NCBI GenBank assembly: GCA_014529385.2
Contig: CM043947.1
Span: forward strand, 130,538,391 to 130,589,390
Direction: 5' to 3'
Length of the DNA stretch: 51,000 nt
Source of the DNA: Adiantum capillus-veneris
Taxonomy: Eukaryota > Streptophyta > Polypodiopsida > Polypodiales > Pteridaceae
Shown here in pieces: positions 24,627 through 34,880 of the stretch. The first letter of the stretch is position 1, and every line of letters starts with the position of its first letter. Made by a program: the position numbers and the translations under genes. The notes below the pieces were generated by a model that saw only the letters and a list, made by a program, of their open reading frames with translations, was not told the DNA's origin and did no database searches.

Positions 24627-25264
24627 GCAAATGTAAATACCTTTTAAATGAATTTTTTTTTTCTTATAAGAATACTCTTTGTATTGTGCAAAAATTTAAG
24701 TAGTATGCATGCTTAGAATCATGTTTGTGATGACGATGTCTCTCAAACACCAAGTAGAATTTGTCACTCTACTTTGGGAGTATGATATGGACTCAAGAGC
24801 AGACATTCTTGCGGCAAGGCAGATAAGTCTCCCAAATGGATTAATCATACATTTTAAAATGATGTTGTAGGGTAAAAAGGGATCCTCTATCCGCTAAGAA
24901 ACATAGACTAATGACGAAGGCTTTATCTTCTCTACCTCATAGTCAAGGACGACTACGATTCCAAGAGAGAGATAATGTCATAAAATCTTATATCTAACTA
25001 ACCCAAATTCTTTTATCATATTAAATGGATCATTTAATGTGGGAAAATAAATTGGAATAAGAGTTAGAATATAGACATGTGCTTTTAGATTTATCTCAGC
25101 ACGAGATCCAAATGGGAGATGGTCTAAGCAAAGAGAAATGCCAGCTAATGGAGCTTAAAGGCCTTAGGGTTAGCTTCATAAAAGACCTAAAAAGGTTAAT
25201 GCTAAAAGTCCTTAGACCTAGGACCTTAGGCAAGCTAGGGCTGAGATTGAGGTGGGGACCCATC

Positions 25265-25415
25265 CCAAGCTTGAGGTGCTTGGTCGTGCTTGTTGACTAA
25301 GGTGCTTGAGGTGCTTATCGTGCTTTTTCAGTAAGGTGCTTGAGGTGCTTGTCATGTCTTATGACTAAGGTGCTTGAGGGGCTTCATGACTAAGGTGCTT
25401 AAGGGGTAAGGTGTT
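25265..25415 (+). repeat. minisatellite, AAGGTGCTTGAGG-type unit
   Basis: Several degenerate units of about 22-30 bp containing TAAGGTGCTTGAGGTGCTT within the gypsy 3' region. The right copy (36840-37008) holds an extra unit, so copy number has changed since duplication. Confidence 0.8.
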
Positions 25416-25620
25416 CCAAAGTCAACATGGATCCCTACACAAGGGGGAGAGATCCCTACAAGTAGAGGCAAGAGAGAAAACACACACATGCTCACTCAAG
25501 GAAAGACAAGTCCAAAGAGGCAACAAGGACACATGTCAAACTCCTCCCCTTGTTGCCCTCATAAGGTTCCTAAAGCCTATGGGTTGACCTCTAAAGGAGT
25601 CCAATGAGAATTTAGTTCCT

Positions 25621-25902
25621 ATAGCTCCTAAACCATCTCAAGGCCCAACCAACAAACGAACTTTAGAACCTCCCCACCAAGCATCTCCTCCCTATGTAAA
25701 AAAACCCCACTACACCTTCCATCGCAATGTACCTTCTAATCCAGTCTACCCTCTTAAACCTATTAGCCCCCCGCACCCTACCATTTCCCACCCCAATATC
25801 TCTCCTCTCACTTCCTCTTCCCACAAGATTTTGTTTTTTCAAAAGAGCACCCCCCACTACAATGCAAAGCACTCGGGAAAAGGAAGAGGGGGGAGGGATT
25901 AG
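25621..25902 (+). pseudogene. PLE ORF1, C-terminal fragment (copy 1)
   Basis: 94 codons, in frame and homologous to residues about 410-502 of the copy-2 ORF1. It is Pro/Ser/Lys-rich with a basic G-K-G-R-G end, and stops at TAG 25900-25902. The heptamer G-GGA-AAA (25875-25881) is conserved here. In this copy, however, the RT frame downstream of the TAG is the zero frame, not -1. The start is missing because of the truncation at the gypsy junction. Confidence 0.75.
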
Positions 25903-25950
25903 GGCGCAAGCACCCTGCATCTTTCCTTCTCCAAGCCCCCCCTCCTCCCA

Positions 25951-27899
25951 CATCTTTGGATCACCAACACCGCCGCTGCATCACTACTTGACAAAGATTA
26001 CCTCGAGCTCCCAACCCGCAAAGGACGTTTGAGAAGGAAGTATTGGCTACCCCTTGTAAATCCTCAACACTACAAACTTCTCCTTTTTGGTAAGCTTAAA
26101 ACCTGCTCTTTGGAGCTTGGCGTTTCCACCTTTAAAGTACATCACCTTTCACCTAAAACTCTCTCCCTCCTCGAAAATCGATGCTTAGCTTTAGGTTTAA
26201 AATACATCTCTCCCCCTTCAAACCCTTCACCCGCTTCTCTTCTTAACGCTCATACACCAAAATGGCAAGAGAATTCAAACTAAAGTTTTTCTTCAAGAAT
26301 CATCCAACTCTACCACCCTCTCCTTTCAAAATACGAAACCCCCTTTGGAAGCCGCCCTTGCAAAACCCAGCTCTCAACCAAATCTTACTCACTAACCATT
26401 TTAACCTAAACCTTATTTTAAACTCTAATTTCTTCCCACCCTCTAAACCTCCCTGTTTTGTCATTCAAGCCTTAAATAGCCTCAAATTGGATCCTTCCAT
26501 TGTCATAAAACCTGCCGACAAAAACATAGGCTTGGCCATACTACCTTTGGATTGGTACAAAAGCAACGCCCTCACTCACTTCAATGATACCTCCACTTAC
26601 GAGCCTTGCCTCTCCATCCCCTTTCCCTCTATTGCTTCCCTCCTCTCCTCCATTACCAGCCAATTTTTGACGCTACCTACTTTGGATCGTAACTTCATCC
26701 TCTTGCCCGTTGATAAGCAACTTAAACCCTGCCCCATCTATTTCATCCCTAAACTGCACAAACCCTCCCTTGTCTCACGGCCTATTTGCTCCTATAAAGG
26801 CTATATCTTTGAAAAAGCTTCCTTTTGGCTTCACTTCCAACTCTTTCCTATCCTCCTCACCTTTAAACAAAATCTTAAAAACTCGTTCACCCTCATCCAG
26901 GACCTTAACAATCTCCCCCTCCCACCCAATACCCTACTCTTCACCTTTGATATAGAGGCCCTCTACCCTAGTATCCCATTCAAGCATGGCCTCGCGGCGC
27001 TCAAATCCTCCCTTTCTACCCATTTTGACTCTCTCAAAACCCACTTTATCCTCTCTCTTGCGGCGCTCATCTTGTCACACCACTACATTACCTTCAAAGG
27101 TAGGTTTTGGAAACAAGTCAAAGGCACCGCTATGGGCTCCAATTTTGCCGTAGTATATGCATGCCTCTTCTTATGCCATTTGGAAGCCTCTTCTTCCCTT
27201 TTGAATAGTACTAACCTTCTCTACTTCAAGAGGTATGTAGATGATGCCTTTGAACTATGCATTGGCTCTAAGGCCTTCCTCACCTCTTGTCTGAATGATT
27301 ATGGAAAACCACTTCAAGATCACATAAAAATCTCTAGCCACATCTCTCCCAACCATGCCACTATCCTCGACATAGGATTTTTTAAAGGAGCAAAGTTTGC
27401 CTCATCAAGCCTTTTAGACTCTCACTGCCAGCAAAAACCCTTAAATGCCTATAACTACATCCCATGGATCTCGTGGCACCCTACGCACTTAAAAGACGCT
27501 TTCATTATTGCAGAACTCAAAAGATTTATCATTAGAGAAAGCTCCTTGGAAGGTTTCATTGCTATCTGCAATCTCTTCTATCAACGTCTTAGGGAAAAAG
27601 GATATCCACCAGGATTTCTTCTTTATGTGTTCAAAAAAGTCACCTATCAAAATCGCACCTCCCTCATGGAGCCCACTCTTTTACTTAAACAACCACCCCC
27701 CATAACCTTCAAGTTACCTTTCACTGCCTCCACCAGAAGGCTATCACCATCCCTTTGTATCAGCAACCCTATCGCTTCGGCTTGCCAATACAACCCCTCA
27801 CTCATGGTTCTACCTAGACCCACCATCTGTTGGACCTCTGGACCCAACCTCCATAGCATGCTTGTACATACTCTGCACCACCTAGGAAGACTCACATAA
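25951..27899 (+). pseudogene. Penelope-type reverse transcriptase, copy 1 (frameshifted)
   Basis: The N-terminal part reads to about 26255 in one frame, including the L-S-P-K-T-L-S-L start and L-A-L-G-L-K-Y-I. An extra CA at about 26255 relative to copy 2 shifts the frame, and the rest (545 codons from ATG 26262) is open. Visible motifs (numbered from 26262): K-P-A-D-K-N-I-G-L (fingers), F-I-P-K-L-H-K-P and R-P-I-C-S, motif A F-D-I-E-A-L-Y-P-S-I-P with D230, motif B K-G-T-A-M-G-S-N, motif C Y-V-D-D at 325-328. These match Penelope-like RTs, which are related to telomerase RT. The catalytic residues are intact, but the frameshift and ORF1 truncation make it nonfunctional as a full protein. No GIY-YIG domain follows. 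Confidence 0.88.
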
Positions 27900-28713
27900 C
27901 TCTTTGAATGGGCTACACGTTCCCCTTTTGGCTTGCCACACACCTTTGACAAAAATATATACATTTGGAAATTTTTGTTTTGCCTCAATACCCCTACCCT
28001 TTAAAATAGGGGACCCCATTTTTTAGGCCCCTCCCTTCTACTTTATCCCTTACCTTGTTCACACCTACCCTTCTACTTTTCCCTTATCTTGTTCACACCT
28101 ACCCATTTTTTCCCCCCTCGGGCACTCTTTACGTTTCTTCTCCCCCCCCCCCCCCCCTCTCTCATCACCACTTCTGTCTCCCTTATCTAGGGAACTCATC
28201 TTAGCTAATTAAGCCCCACCAATCCCTTACTTACCTCTTTCTGCACCCCTTGTTAAATCATAAGCCAACTCCACCTACCAATACACCTTTGGTTTGCTAG
28301 CCCCATAAAATTTTCTTTGGTCTACTAGCTCCATGAAAAATAAAAAATTGGTCTACTAGCTCCATGAAAAATATAAAATGGATATTAAAATCCTCTTATG
28401 TTCCCCTAAATCTGGACCTTTCTTTTCACCCTCTATCTCCCCACTAGCTTGGGTATCAAATCACCATCATCTTCAAAAAACATAACTCTATTGGCTACAA
28501 CATGTCTACCCTAACTCTTTTACTTTGTACTTTTGTACACTACCATTAACTCACTTATCCCTAACTCTTTCCTATGTACACTTGTACACCACCCTAACTC
28601 TTCCCTATGTACACTTGTACACTACCATTAACTCCCTTTTCCCCCCCAAAATCCACCTCAAGCTGCCCCTATATAAATCCCCATTCACCTCCTTCACCTG
28701 TATATGAAAACTC
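27900..28713 (+). other. PLE copy-1 3' noncoding region
   Basis: C/T-rich, with a 16-C tract and near 28590-28640 repeated TATGTACACTTGTACAC segments that contain a GTACA/TGTAC inverted pair. It is collinear with 34026-34838 of copy 2. Confidence 0.7.
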
Positions 28714-28755
28714 ACACCACTGATGAGCTCAGTATGAGCGAAACGCGTTTGGTGT
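28714..28755 (+). ncRNA. hammerhead ribozyme (type I, minimal stem III), PLE copy 1
   Basis: Stem I is ACACCA (28714-28719) paired with TGGTGT (28750-28755). The core CTGATGA is at 28720-28726. Stem II is GCTC/GAGC with loop AGTAT. The core GAAA is at 28740-28743. Stem III is a 2-bp AC/GU helix with a 2-nt GC loop, and U17 is at 28749. All universally conserved core nucleotides of the hammerhead fold are present, and predicted cleavage is between 28749 and 28750. Hammerheads with very short stem III are known in Penelope-like elements. The short stem suggests it may act best as a dimer; that is inference. Confidence 0.9.
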
Positions 28756-28896
28756 CCCATCTTCTCTACCTAAATCACCCCTCAACCTCCCCATGTATCC
28801 CTACCTACTTTAAGGATATTCAACGTCCCACCGTTCTTTTTGTCTCTCTATACTTGGAGTCGTTTCGCACGCTTTCTGACGTTTTTATCTTACAAA

Positions 28897-30543
28897 TTGT
28901 TTTTTGAATGCATAAGCGATGCACACTCCGCATAATCTCACACTCTCACTCCCCCTTCCTCGCTAAGGCGCCATACACTTGAATCTTTGAAAACTCTTCT
29001 CGGTCCACCCGCCCTTTCTTTTCCTTTGTCTTGTCCTCCCCGCATGCTCCATACATCCTTCCTTCTTTCTACCATAAAGAATTGACAATCTGTGTAATTG
29101 TTTGCACGATCTCCCTCCTTTTTAAAGCCTTGAGATTTTGATGCTTCATTTTATTAAAAAAAACTCCGGTCAAATCCTTACACCTAGCCTTGTTTCTACC
29201 TTAAAGAATTGACAATCTGTGCAATTTTTACACAATATTCCTCCTTTTTACCCATTATCCTTCCTTTTTGAAGCCTTATGAGTTTAGTACTTCATTCAAA
29301 ACCCCCGTCAAATCCTTACACTTAACCTGTACTACATTCTCGCCTCTCGATTACAACAACGTTCCCCGCCATGGTCCGTTTTGGGATCTGGACCCTCCCT
29401 AACGATGCTTACTGCACCTTTTGCCTAGCGGCCATTTGCTCAACGCTATCTCCATGCTCTTTAACCCACCTTCTGCCTTACGCCATCTTCTTTGCACCAT
29501 CTCCACCATGCTTCAACTCTCATAGGCGGGGTCCTCCTCACGCCCTCATCCCCCTTCGCTCCTGCCTACCTCCGGCTCTTCCTGTTTTCAACCTCTCCTG
29601 GTTCATGCTCGCCTTGAAAGCCCTCGCCCCCCTGCACTCCTGCCTACCTCCGGTTCTGCCTTTTCTCAGCCTCTCCTTGTTCATGCTCACCTTGTAAGGC
29701 TTGCTTCAAAATCAGCTGAGCACTGTTCAGCTCGCCCTCCCCGCTTGCCTGGCATTCTTCTGCCCCGCAAGCTTGCCACATTGCATCAAGCACCCTTGGA
29801 TGGGTTCTCCACTCCCGGCACTCAATCCTTATCATATGCATACCCTCGCCACCTTGCTGAGGACAGCGCCCCACTGGATTTATTGTGTATACCTTGGAAG
29901 CATGTCTACATTAAACCACACATAATCAATTCAACCAGTTTACCAGGGGCTGTCCACGAAGCAGTTTTTGTAGCGCATCCCAAGCTTAATTTAGCATCCT
30001 AAGCTTAACTTAGCAACACCACAACACCACCTAACCCCGGCTATGCAGAAGTGCACCAGAAATGCTTACACACTAAAGACGGAGGACCGCTAACAACGAC
30101 ACAACCCTCTTCTTCAAAACTTGGGAGAACTCTTGGCTCCGGAGTCGACGCCCTTTTGCAACACACTTCGAAAAGCCCTCCAACAAAGCTCTCCTCTCGA
30201 CCTCTTACTTCGAGAATCCATTCAACAAAGTTCTCCCTCGGCTATGGCAAACCTTACACTTTACATGGCTAACCTTGCACCATATCTCAAATGGATCTAT
30301 TCCCCTCTCACCTAAAAGTCACCCTACTCCAATAGAGCTTCAATTCCTCTACCTTTGCAGGAGGACTTAGCTTGATTTTGGGTAAACTTGCATTGTATTG
30401 TTTGGTCTTAGCTTGATTTTGGGTAAGCTTGCATTGTATAGTTTGGTCTACTGCACGCAACACTTTACACCCTTTTCCACTTGGGCCCACACTTATTAAC
30501 CTAACCCACCTCATCGACAACACATTTTATCACTTACCCTACC
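28897..30543 (+). other. PLE 5' region with internal duplications
   Basis: Unique to the full unit. It contains three local direct duplications: about 130 bp at 29062-29330 (AAAGAATTGACAATCTGTG blocks), about 72 bp at 29559-29696 (CTCCTGCCTACCTCCGG), and about 42 bp at 30370-30450 (AGCTTGATTTTGGGTAA). Short frames here lack motifs. I interpret it as leader or untranslated sequence. Confidence 0.6.
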
Positions 30544-32052
30544 ATGGATAACCTTAATACTCCGCAATTACCACCGGCAACCCTCACTTTGGATTCGGCT
30601 TTGACCGGTTTGGCGGCACCCCCCACACCCTCCCTCCCCGGTTTTGTCTCGGCCACCACGGTTCTTTTGGCGGAAACCTCGTCTAGTCTTGTGCCTCCAA
30701 CGCACACACCCACCGGTAACATCGTCGCAGTACCGGACAACCCGCATGCTTTGAATCATTATGAGCATATCACAGAGGAATTGAAAAAACTCCCCGAAGA
30801 TTCTTTTGACTTCTCCTCGGTGCTTGCCAAAAATGACCTAACCCACAACCGTTTTAATATAGCTTTATCCTCCACCATCGACGCACCTCTTGTTTTCGAA
30901 AAGCCAAAGGTTTCCTCTTCAATCTACCCCTCCACCAATTTGGCATCATTACCACAACTCAAGAAGCCGGTGGATTTTGAGGTGATTCTCTCTAATTCTA
31001 TTTTAGAATTCAAGAAGCTACACGGTAAATTAAAAAGAGCTAAAAGTTTCTTGGCACATCTCAATGAGTTACTCCGTAACCAAAAAGCTCCCAATAGCCT
31101 TTGTATCAAACCTCCCAAGCTTACCATTGATGATTCACAAACCCAAGCTCTTCTCAATACCAAGCTCACCTCACTCACTATACATTTCCAACTTGATTCC
31201 ACACAAGCTCTCATCCAAGCACAAACTCTACTCATAAAAAACCTCCAATCTTATCTTGATGGCTACCATGCACTTGTTGAAGAACGCCTCAATGATCTTA
31301 ACAATAGGCTTCTCTTGATTTCCATTCCACTATTGTCAAAACATGATTGGAGTCTTAAGCTTAAAGAATGGAAAACCACCTCTCTCAACCTCTTCCTCTT
31401 TGAAATCCAAACCTACATCTTGAATGCCCATCTAACCTCTACCAAGGAAGAAGACGCCATACTTGCACGCAAAAGATCTATCAATGCATTGGAAGAGGAG
31501 GTCTTTTCCCTTTCCAAAGAACAAACTATAAAAGAACTCGTGGAGCAAGTGGTGGCGGATCACTTAGGTTCAAGTAACACCAAGGGGCACTTAAATGCAA
31601 GTCACACTAAACCGCATTTCCCCCCCTCCTCTTCCCCATGTAAACCCTATCCCCCTCCCAAAAAACCCTTCCATCCCACACAAAGAACCTTCAACCCCCC
31701 TTCCAAAAAACCATTCCAATCCCCTAGACCCTCTACCTACCCTCAACCTTCTCCATTGGAACCTCAATCTATAGCTCCTAAACCATCTCAAGGCCCAACC
31801 AACAAACGAACTTTAGAACCTCCCCACCAAGCATCTCCTCCCTATGTAAAAAAACCCCACTACACCTACCATTGCAATGTACCTTCTAATCCAGTCTACC
31901 CTCTTAAACCTATTAGCCCCCCGCACCCTACCATTTCCCACCCCAATATCTCTCCTCTCACTTCCTCTTCCCACAAGAAAACTTTTTTTCAAAAGAGCAC
32001 CCCCCACTACAATGCAAAGCACTCGGGAAAAGGAAGAGGGAGGACGGATTAG
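30544..32052 (+). CDS. PLE ORF1 (gag-like protein), copy 2
   Basis: A 502-codon open frame from ATG 30544 to TAG 32050-32052. Residues 1-60 are Pro/Thr/Ala-rich. About 70-340 is a helical, Lys/Glu/Leu-rich region likely to include coiled coil. About 345-502 is strongly Pro/Ser/Lys-rich and basic, ending G-K-G-R-G-R. No zinc knuckle. The layout (helical multimerisation part plus basic disordered tail) suits an RNA-binding ORF1 partner of the RT, but that role is inferred. RT lies downstream in the -1 frame, overlapping the end. ATG 30544 is the first in-frame Met and follows C-rich leader sequence. I know no named family for it. Confidence 0.75.
   Translation: MDNLNTPQLPPATLTLDSALTGLAAPPTPSLPGFVSATTVLLAETSSSLVPPTHTPTGNIVAVPDNPHALNHYEHITEELKKLPEDSFDFSSVLAKNDLTHNRFNIALSSTIDAPLVFEKPKVSSSIYPSTNLASLPQLKKPVDFEVILSNSILEFKKLHGKLKRAKSFLAHLNELLRNQKAPNSLCIKPPKLTIDDSQTQALLNTKLTSLTIHFQLDSTQALIQAQTLLIKNLQSYLDGYHALVEERLNDLNNRLLLISIPLLSKHDWSLKLKEWKTTSLNLFLFEIQTYILNAHLTSTKEEDAILARKRSINALEEEVFSLSKEQTIKELVEQVVADHLGSSNTKGHLNASHTKPHFPPSSSPCKPYPPPKKPFHPTQRTFNPPSKKPFQSPRPSTYPQPSPLEPQSIAPKPSQGPTNKRTLEPPHQASPPYVKKPHYTYHCNVPSNPVYPLKPISPPHPTISHPNISPLTSSSHKKTFFQKSTPHYNAKHSGKGRGRTD
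32025..32031 (+). promoter_or_regulatory. candidate -1 ribosomal frameshift heptamer G GGA AAA
   Basis: The heptamer has the X-XXY-YYZ form and sits in the correct phase: ORF1 codons are GGA and AAA. A -1 slip enters the RT frame, which is open from here to 34025 with no stop. The ORF1 stop is 19 nt downstream. I did not identify a convincing stimulatory pseudoknot. In copy 1 the heptamer is kept but RT is in the zero frame, so recoding is uncertain. Confidence 0.4.
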
Positions 32053-34025
32053 GGCGCAAGCACCCCACTACATGGGTGAATCTTTGGATCACCAACACCG
32101 CCGCTGCATCACCACTTGACAAAGATTACCTCGAGCTCCCAACCCGCAAAGGACGTTTGAGAAGGAAGTATTGGCTACCCCTTGTAAATCCTCAACACTA
32201 CAAACTTCTCCTTTTTGGTAAGCTTAAAACCCGCTCTTTGGAGCTTGGCATTTCCAACTTTAAAGTACATCACCTTTCACCTAAAACTCTCTCCCTCCGT
32301 GAAAATCGATGCTTAGCTTTAGGTTTAAAATACATCTCTCCCCCTTCAAACCCTTCACCCGCTTCTCTTCTTAACGCTCATACCAAAATGGCCAGAGAAT
32401 TCAAAATAAAGTTTTTCTTCAAGAATCATCCAACTCTACCACCCTCTCCTTTCAAAATACGAAACCCCCTTTGGAAGCCGCCCTTGCAAAACCCAGCTCT
32501 CAACCAAATCTTACTCACTAACCATTTTAACCTAAACCTTATTTTAAACTCTAATTTCTTCCCACCCTCTAAAACTCCCCGTTTTGTCATTCAAGCCTTA
32601 AATAGCCTCAAATTGGATCCTTCCATTGTCATAAAACCTGCCGACAAAAACCTAGGCTTGGCCATACTACCTTTGGATTGGTACGAAAGCAACGCTCTCA
32701 CTCACCTCAATGATACCTCCACTTACGAGCCTTGCCTCTCCATCCCCTTTCCCTTTATTGCTTCCCTCCTCTCCTCCATTACCAGCCAATTTCTGACGTT
32801 ACCTACTTTGGATCGTAACTTCATCCTCTCGCCCCTTGACAAGCAACTTAAAGCCTGCCCCATCTATTTCATCCCTAAACTGCACAAACCCTCCCTTGTC
32901 TCACGGCCTATTTGCTCCTATAAAGGCTATATCTTTGAAAAAGCTTCCACTTGGCTTCACTTACAACTCTTTCCTATCCTCCTCACCTTTAAACAAAATC
33001 TTAAAAACTCGCTCACCCTCATCCAGGACCTTAACAATCTCCCCCTCCCACCCAATACCCTACTCTTCACCTTTGATGTAGAGGCCCTCTACCCTAGTAT
33101 CCCAATCAAGCATGGCCTTGCGGCGCTCAAATCCTCCCTTTCTACCCACTTTGACCCTCTCAAAACCCACTTTATCCTCTCTCTTGCGGCGCTCATCTTG
33201 TCACACCACTACATTACCTTCAAAGGTAGGTTTTGGAAACAAGTCAAAGGCACCGGTATGGGCTCCAATTTTGCCGTAGTATATGCATGCCTCTTCTTAT
33301 GCCATTTGGAAGCCTCTTATTCCCTTTTGAATAGTACTAACCTTCTCTACTTCAAGAGTTATGTAGATAATGCCTTTGGACTATGGATTGGCTCTAAGGC
33401 CTCCCTCACCTCTTGTCTGAATGATTATGGAAAACCACTTCAAGATCACATAAAAATCTCTAGCCACATCTCTCCCAACCATGCCACTATCCTCGACATA
33501 GGATTTTTTAAAGGAGCAAAGTTTTCCTCATCAAGCCTTTTATACTCTCACTGCCACCAAAAACCCTTAAATGCCTATATTTACATCCCATGGATCTCGT
33601 GGCACCCTACGCACTTAAAAGTGGCTTTCATTATTGTAGAACTCAAAAGATTTATCATTAGAGAAAGCTCCTTGGAAGGTTTTATTGCTATCCAAAATCT
33701 CTTCTATCAACGTCTTAGGACAAAAGGATATCCACCAGGACTTCTTCTTTATGTGTTCAAAAAAGTCACCTATCAAAATCGCACCTCCCTCATGGAGCCC
33801 ACTCTTCGACTTAAAAAACCACCCCCCATAACCTTCAAGTTACCTTTCACTCCCTCCACCAGAAGGCTATCAACATCCCTTTGTATCAGCAACCCTATCG
33901 CTCCGGCTTGCCAATACAACCCCTCACTCATGGTTCTACCTAGACCCACCATCTGTTGGACCTCTGGGCCCAGCCTCCATAGCATGCTTGTACATACTCT
34001 GCACCACCTGGGAAGACTTACATAA
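32031..34025 (+). pseudogene. Penelope-type reverse transcriptase, copy 2 (open frame, catalytic YVDN)
   Basis: The frame is open from the heptamer through 34025, about 649 codons if counted from GTG 32076, with no in-frame ATG near the beginning. Motifs (from 32076): K-P-A-D-K-N-L-G-L, F-I-P-K-L-H-K-P, R-P-I-C-S, motif A F-D-V-E-A-L-Y-P-S-I-P with D334, motif B K-G-T-G-M-G-S-N, motif C Y-V-D-N at 429-432. The second Asp of motif C binds catalytic Mg2+ in all RTs; here GAT has become AAT (33369-33371), so the enzyme should be inactive despite the open frame. The C-terminus ends shortly after the P-R-P-T-I-C-W thumb region, with no GIY-YIG endonuclease. Confidence 0.88.
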
Positions 34026-34265
34026 CTCTTTGAATGGGCTACAGGTTCCCCTTTTGGCTTGCCACACATCTTTGACAAAAATATATATTTGGAAATTTCT
34101 GTTTTGCTTCGATACCCCTACCCTTTAAAATAGGGGACCCCGTTTTTTAGGCCCCTCCCTTCTACTTTATCCCTTACCTTGTGCACACCTACCGTTCTAC
34201 TTTATCCCTTATCTTGTTCACACCTACCCATTTTGTCCCCCCTCGGGCGCTCTTTACGTTCTTCT

Positions 34266-34303
<38 letters not shown>

Positions 34304-34838
34304 TCATCACCACTTCTGTCTCCCTTATCTAGGGAACTCACCTTAGCTAATTAAACCCCACCAATACCTTACCTACCTCTTTCTGCACCCCTTGTTAAAT
34401 CATAAGCCAACTCCACCTACCAATACACCTTTGGTTTGCTAGCCCCATAAAATTTTCTTTGGTCTACTAGCTTCATGAAAAATATAAAATGGATATTAAA
34501 ATCCTTTTATGTTCCCCTAAATCTGGACCTTTCTTTTCACCCTCTATCTCCTCACTAGCTTGGGTATCACATCACCATCATCTTCAAAAAACATAACTCT
34601 ATTGGGTACAACATGTCTACCGTAACTCTTTCACTTTGTACTTTTGTACACTACCATTAACTCACTTGTCCCTAACTCTTCCACCCTAACTCTTTCCTAT
34701 GTACACTTGTACACCACCCTAACTCTTCCCTATGTACACTTGTACACTACCATTAACTCCCTTTTTCCCCCAAAAATCCACCTCAAGCTGCCCCTATATA
34801 AATCCCCATTCACCTCCTTCACCTGTATATGAAAACTC
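34026..34838 (+). other. PLE copy-2 3' noncoding region with 35-C tract
   Basis: Collinear with the copy-1 3' region. A poly-C run occupies 34267-34301, against 16 C in copy 1. The GTACACTTGTACAC repeats lie upstream of the ribozyme. Confidence 0.7.
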
Positions 34839-34880
34839 ACACCACTGATGAGCTCAGTATGAGCGAAACGCGTTTGGTGT
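34839..34880 (+). ncRNA. hammerhead ribozyme (type I, minimal stem III), PLE copy 2
   Basis: All 42 nt are identical to the copy-1 ribozyme. Stem I is 34839-34844 with 34875-34880, CTGATGA is 34845-34851, stem II is 34852-34855 with 34861-34864, and GAAA is 34865-34868. Predicted cleavage is between 34874 and 34875. Confidence 0.9.

Larger units (their letters stand above)
24229..25618 (+). mobile_element. Ty3/gypsy chromovirus 3' fragment, left copy
   Basis: Nearly identical to 35806-37207, beginning at CCTACAG and ending at GAATTTAGTT. It carries the integrase C-terminus, a chromodomain-like tail and 3' noncoding sequence. It is 5'-truncated relative to the right copy and its right edge abuts the first PLE copy directly. 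All these elements share the same orientation. Confidence 0.85.
25619..28896 (+). mobile_element. Penelope-like retroelement, copy 1 (5'-truncated)
   Basis: Collinear with 31769-35020, roughly 95% or more identical by eye. It contains the last 94 codons of ORF1, the RT region, a C-rich 3' region with a 16-C tract (28142-28157) and the hammerhead ribozyme. Its 3' end runs straight into the 5' region of copy 2, the head-to-tail arrangement (pseudo-LTR) usual for Penelope-like elements. Confidence 0.85.
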
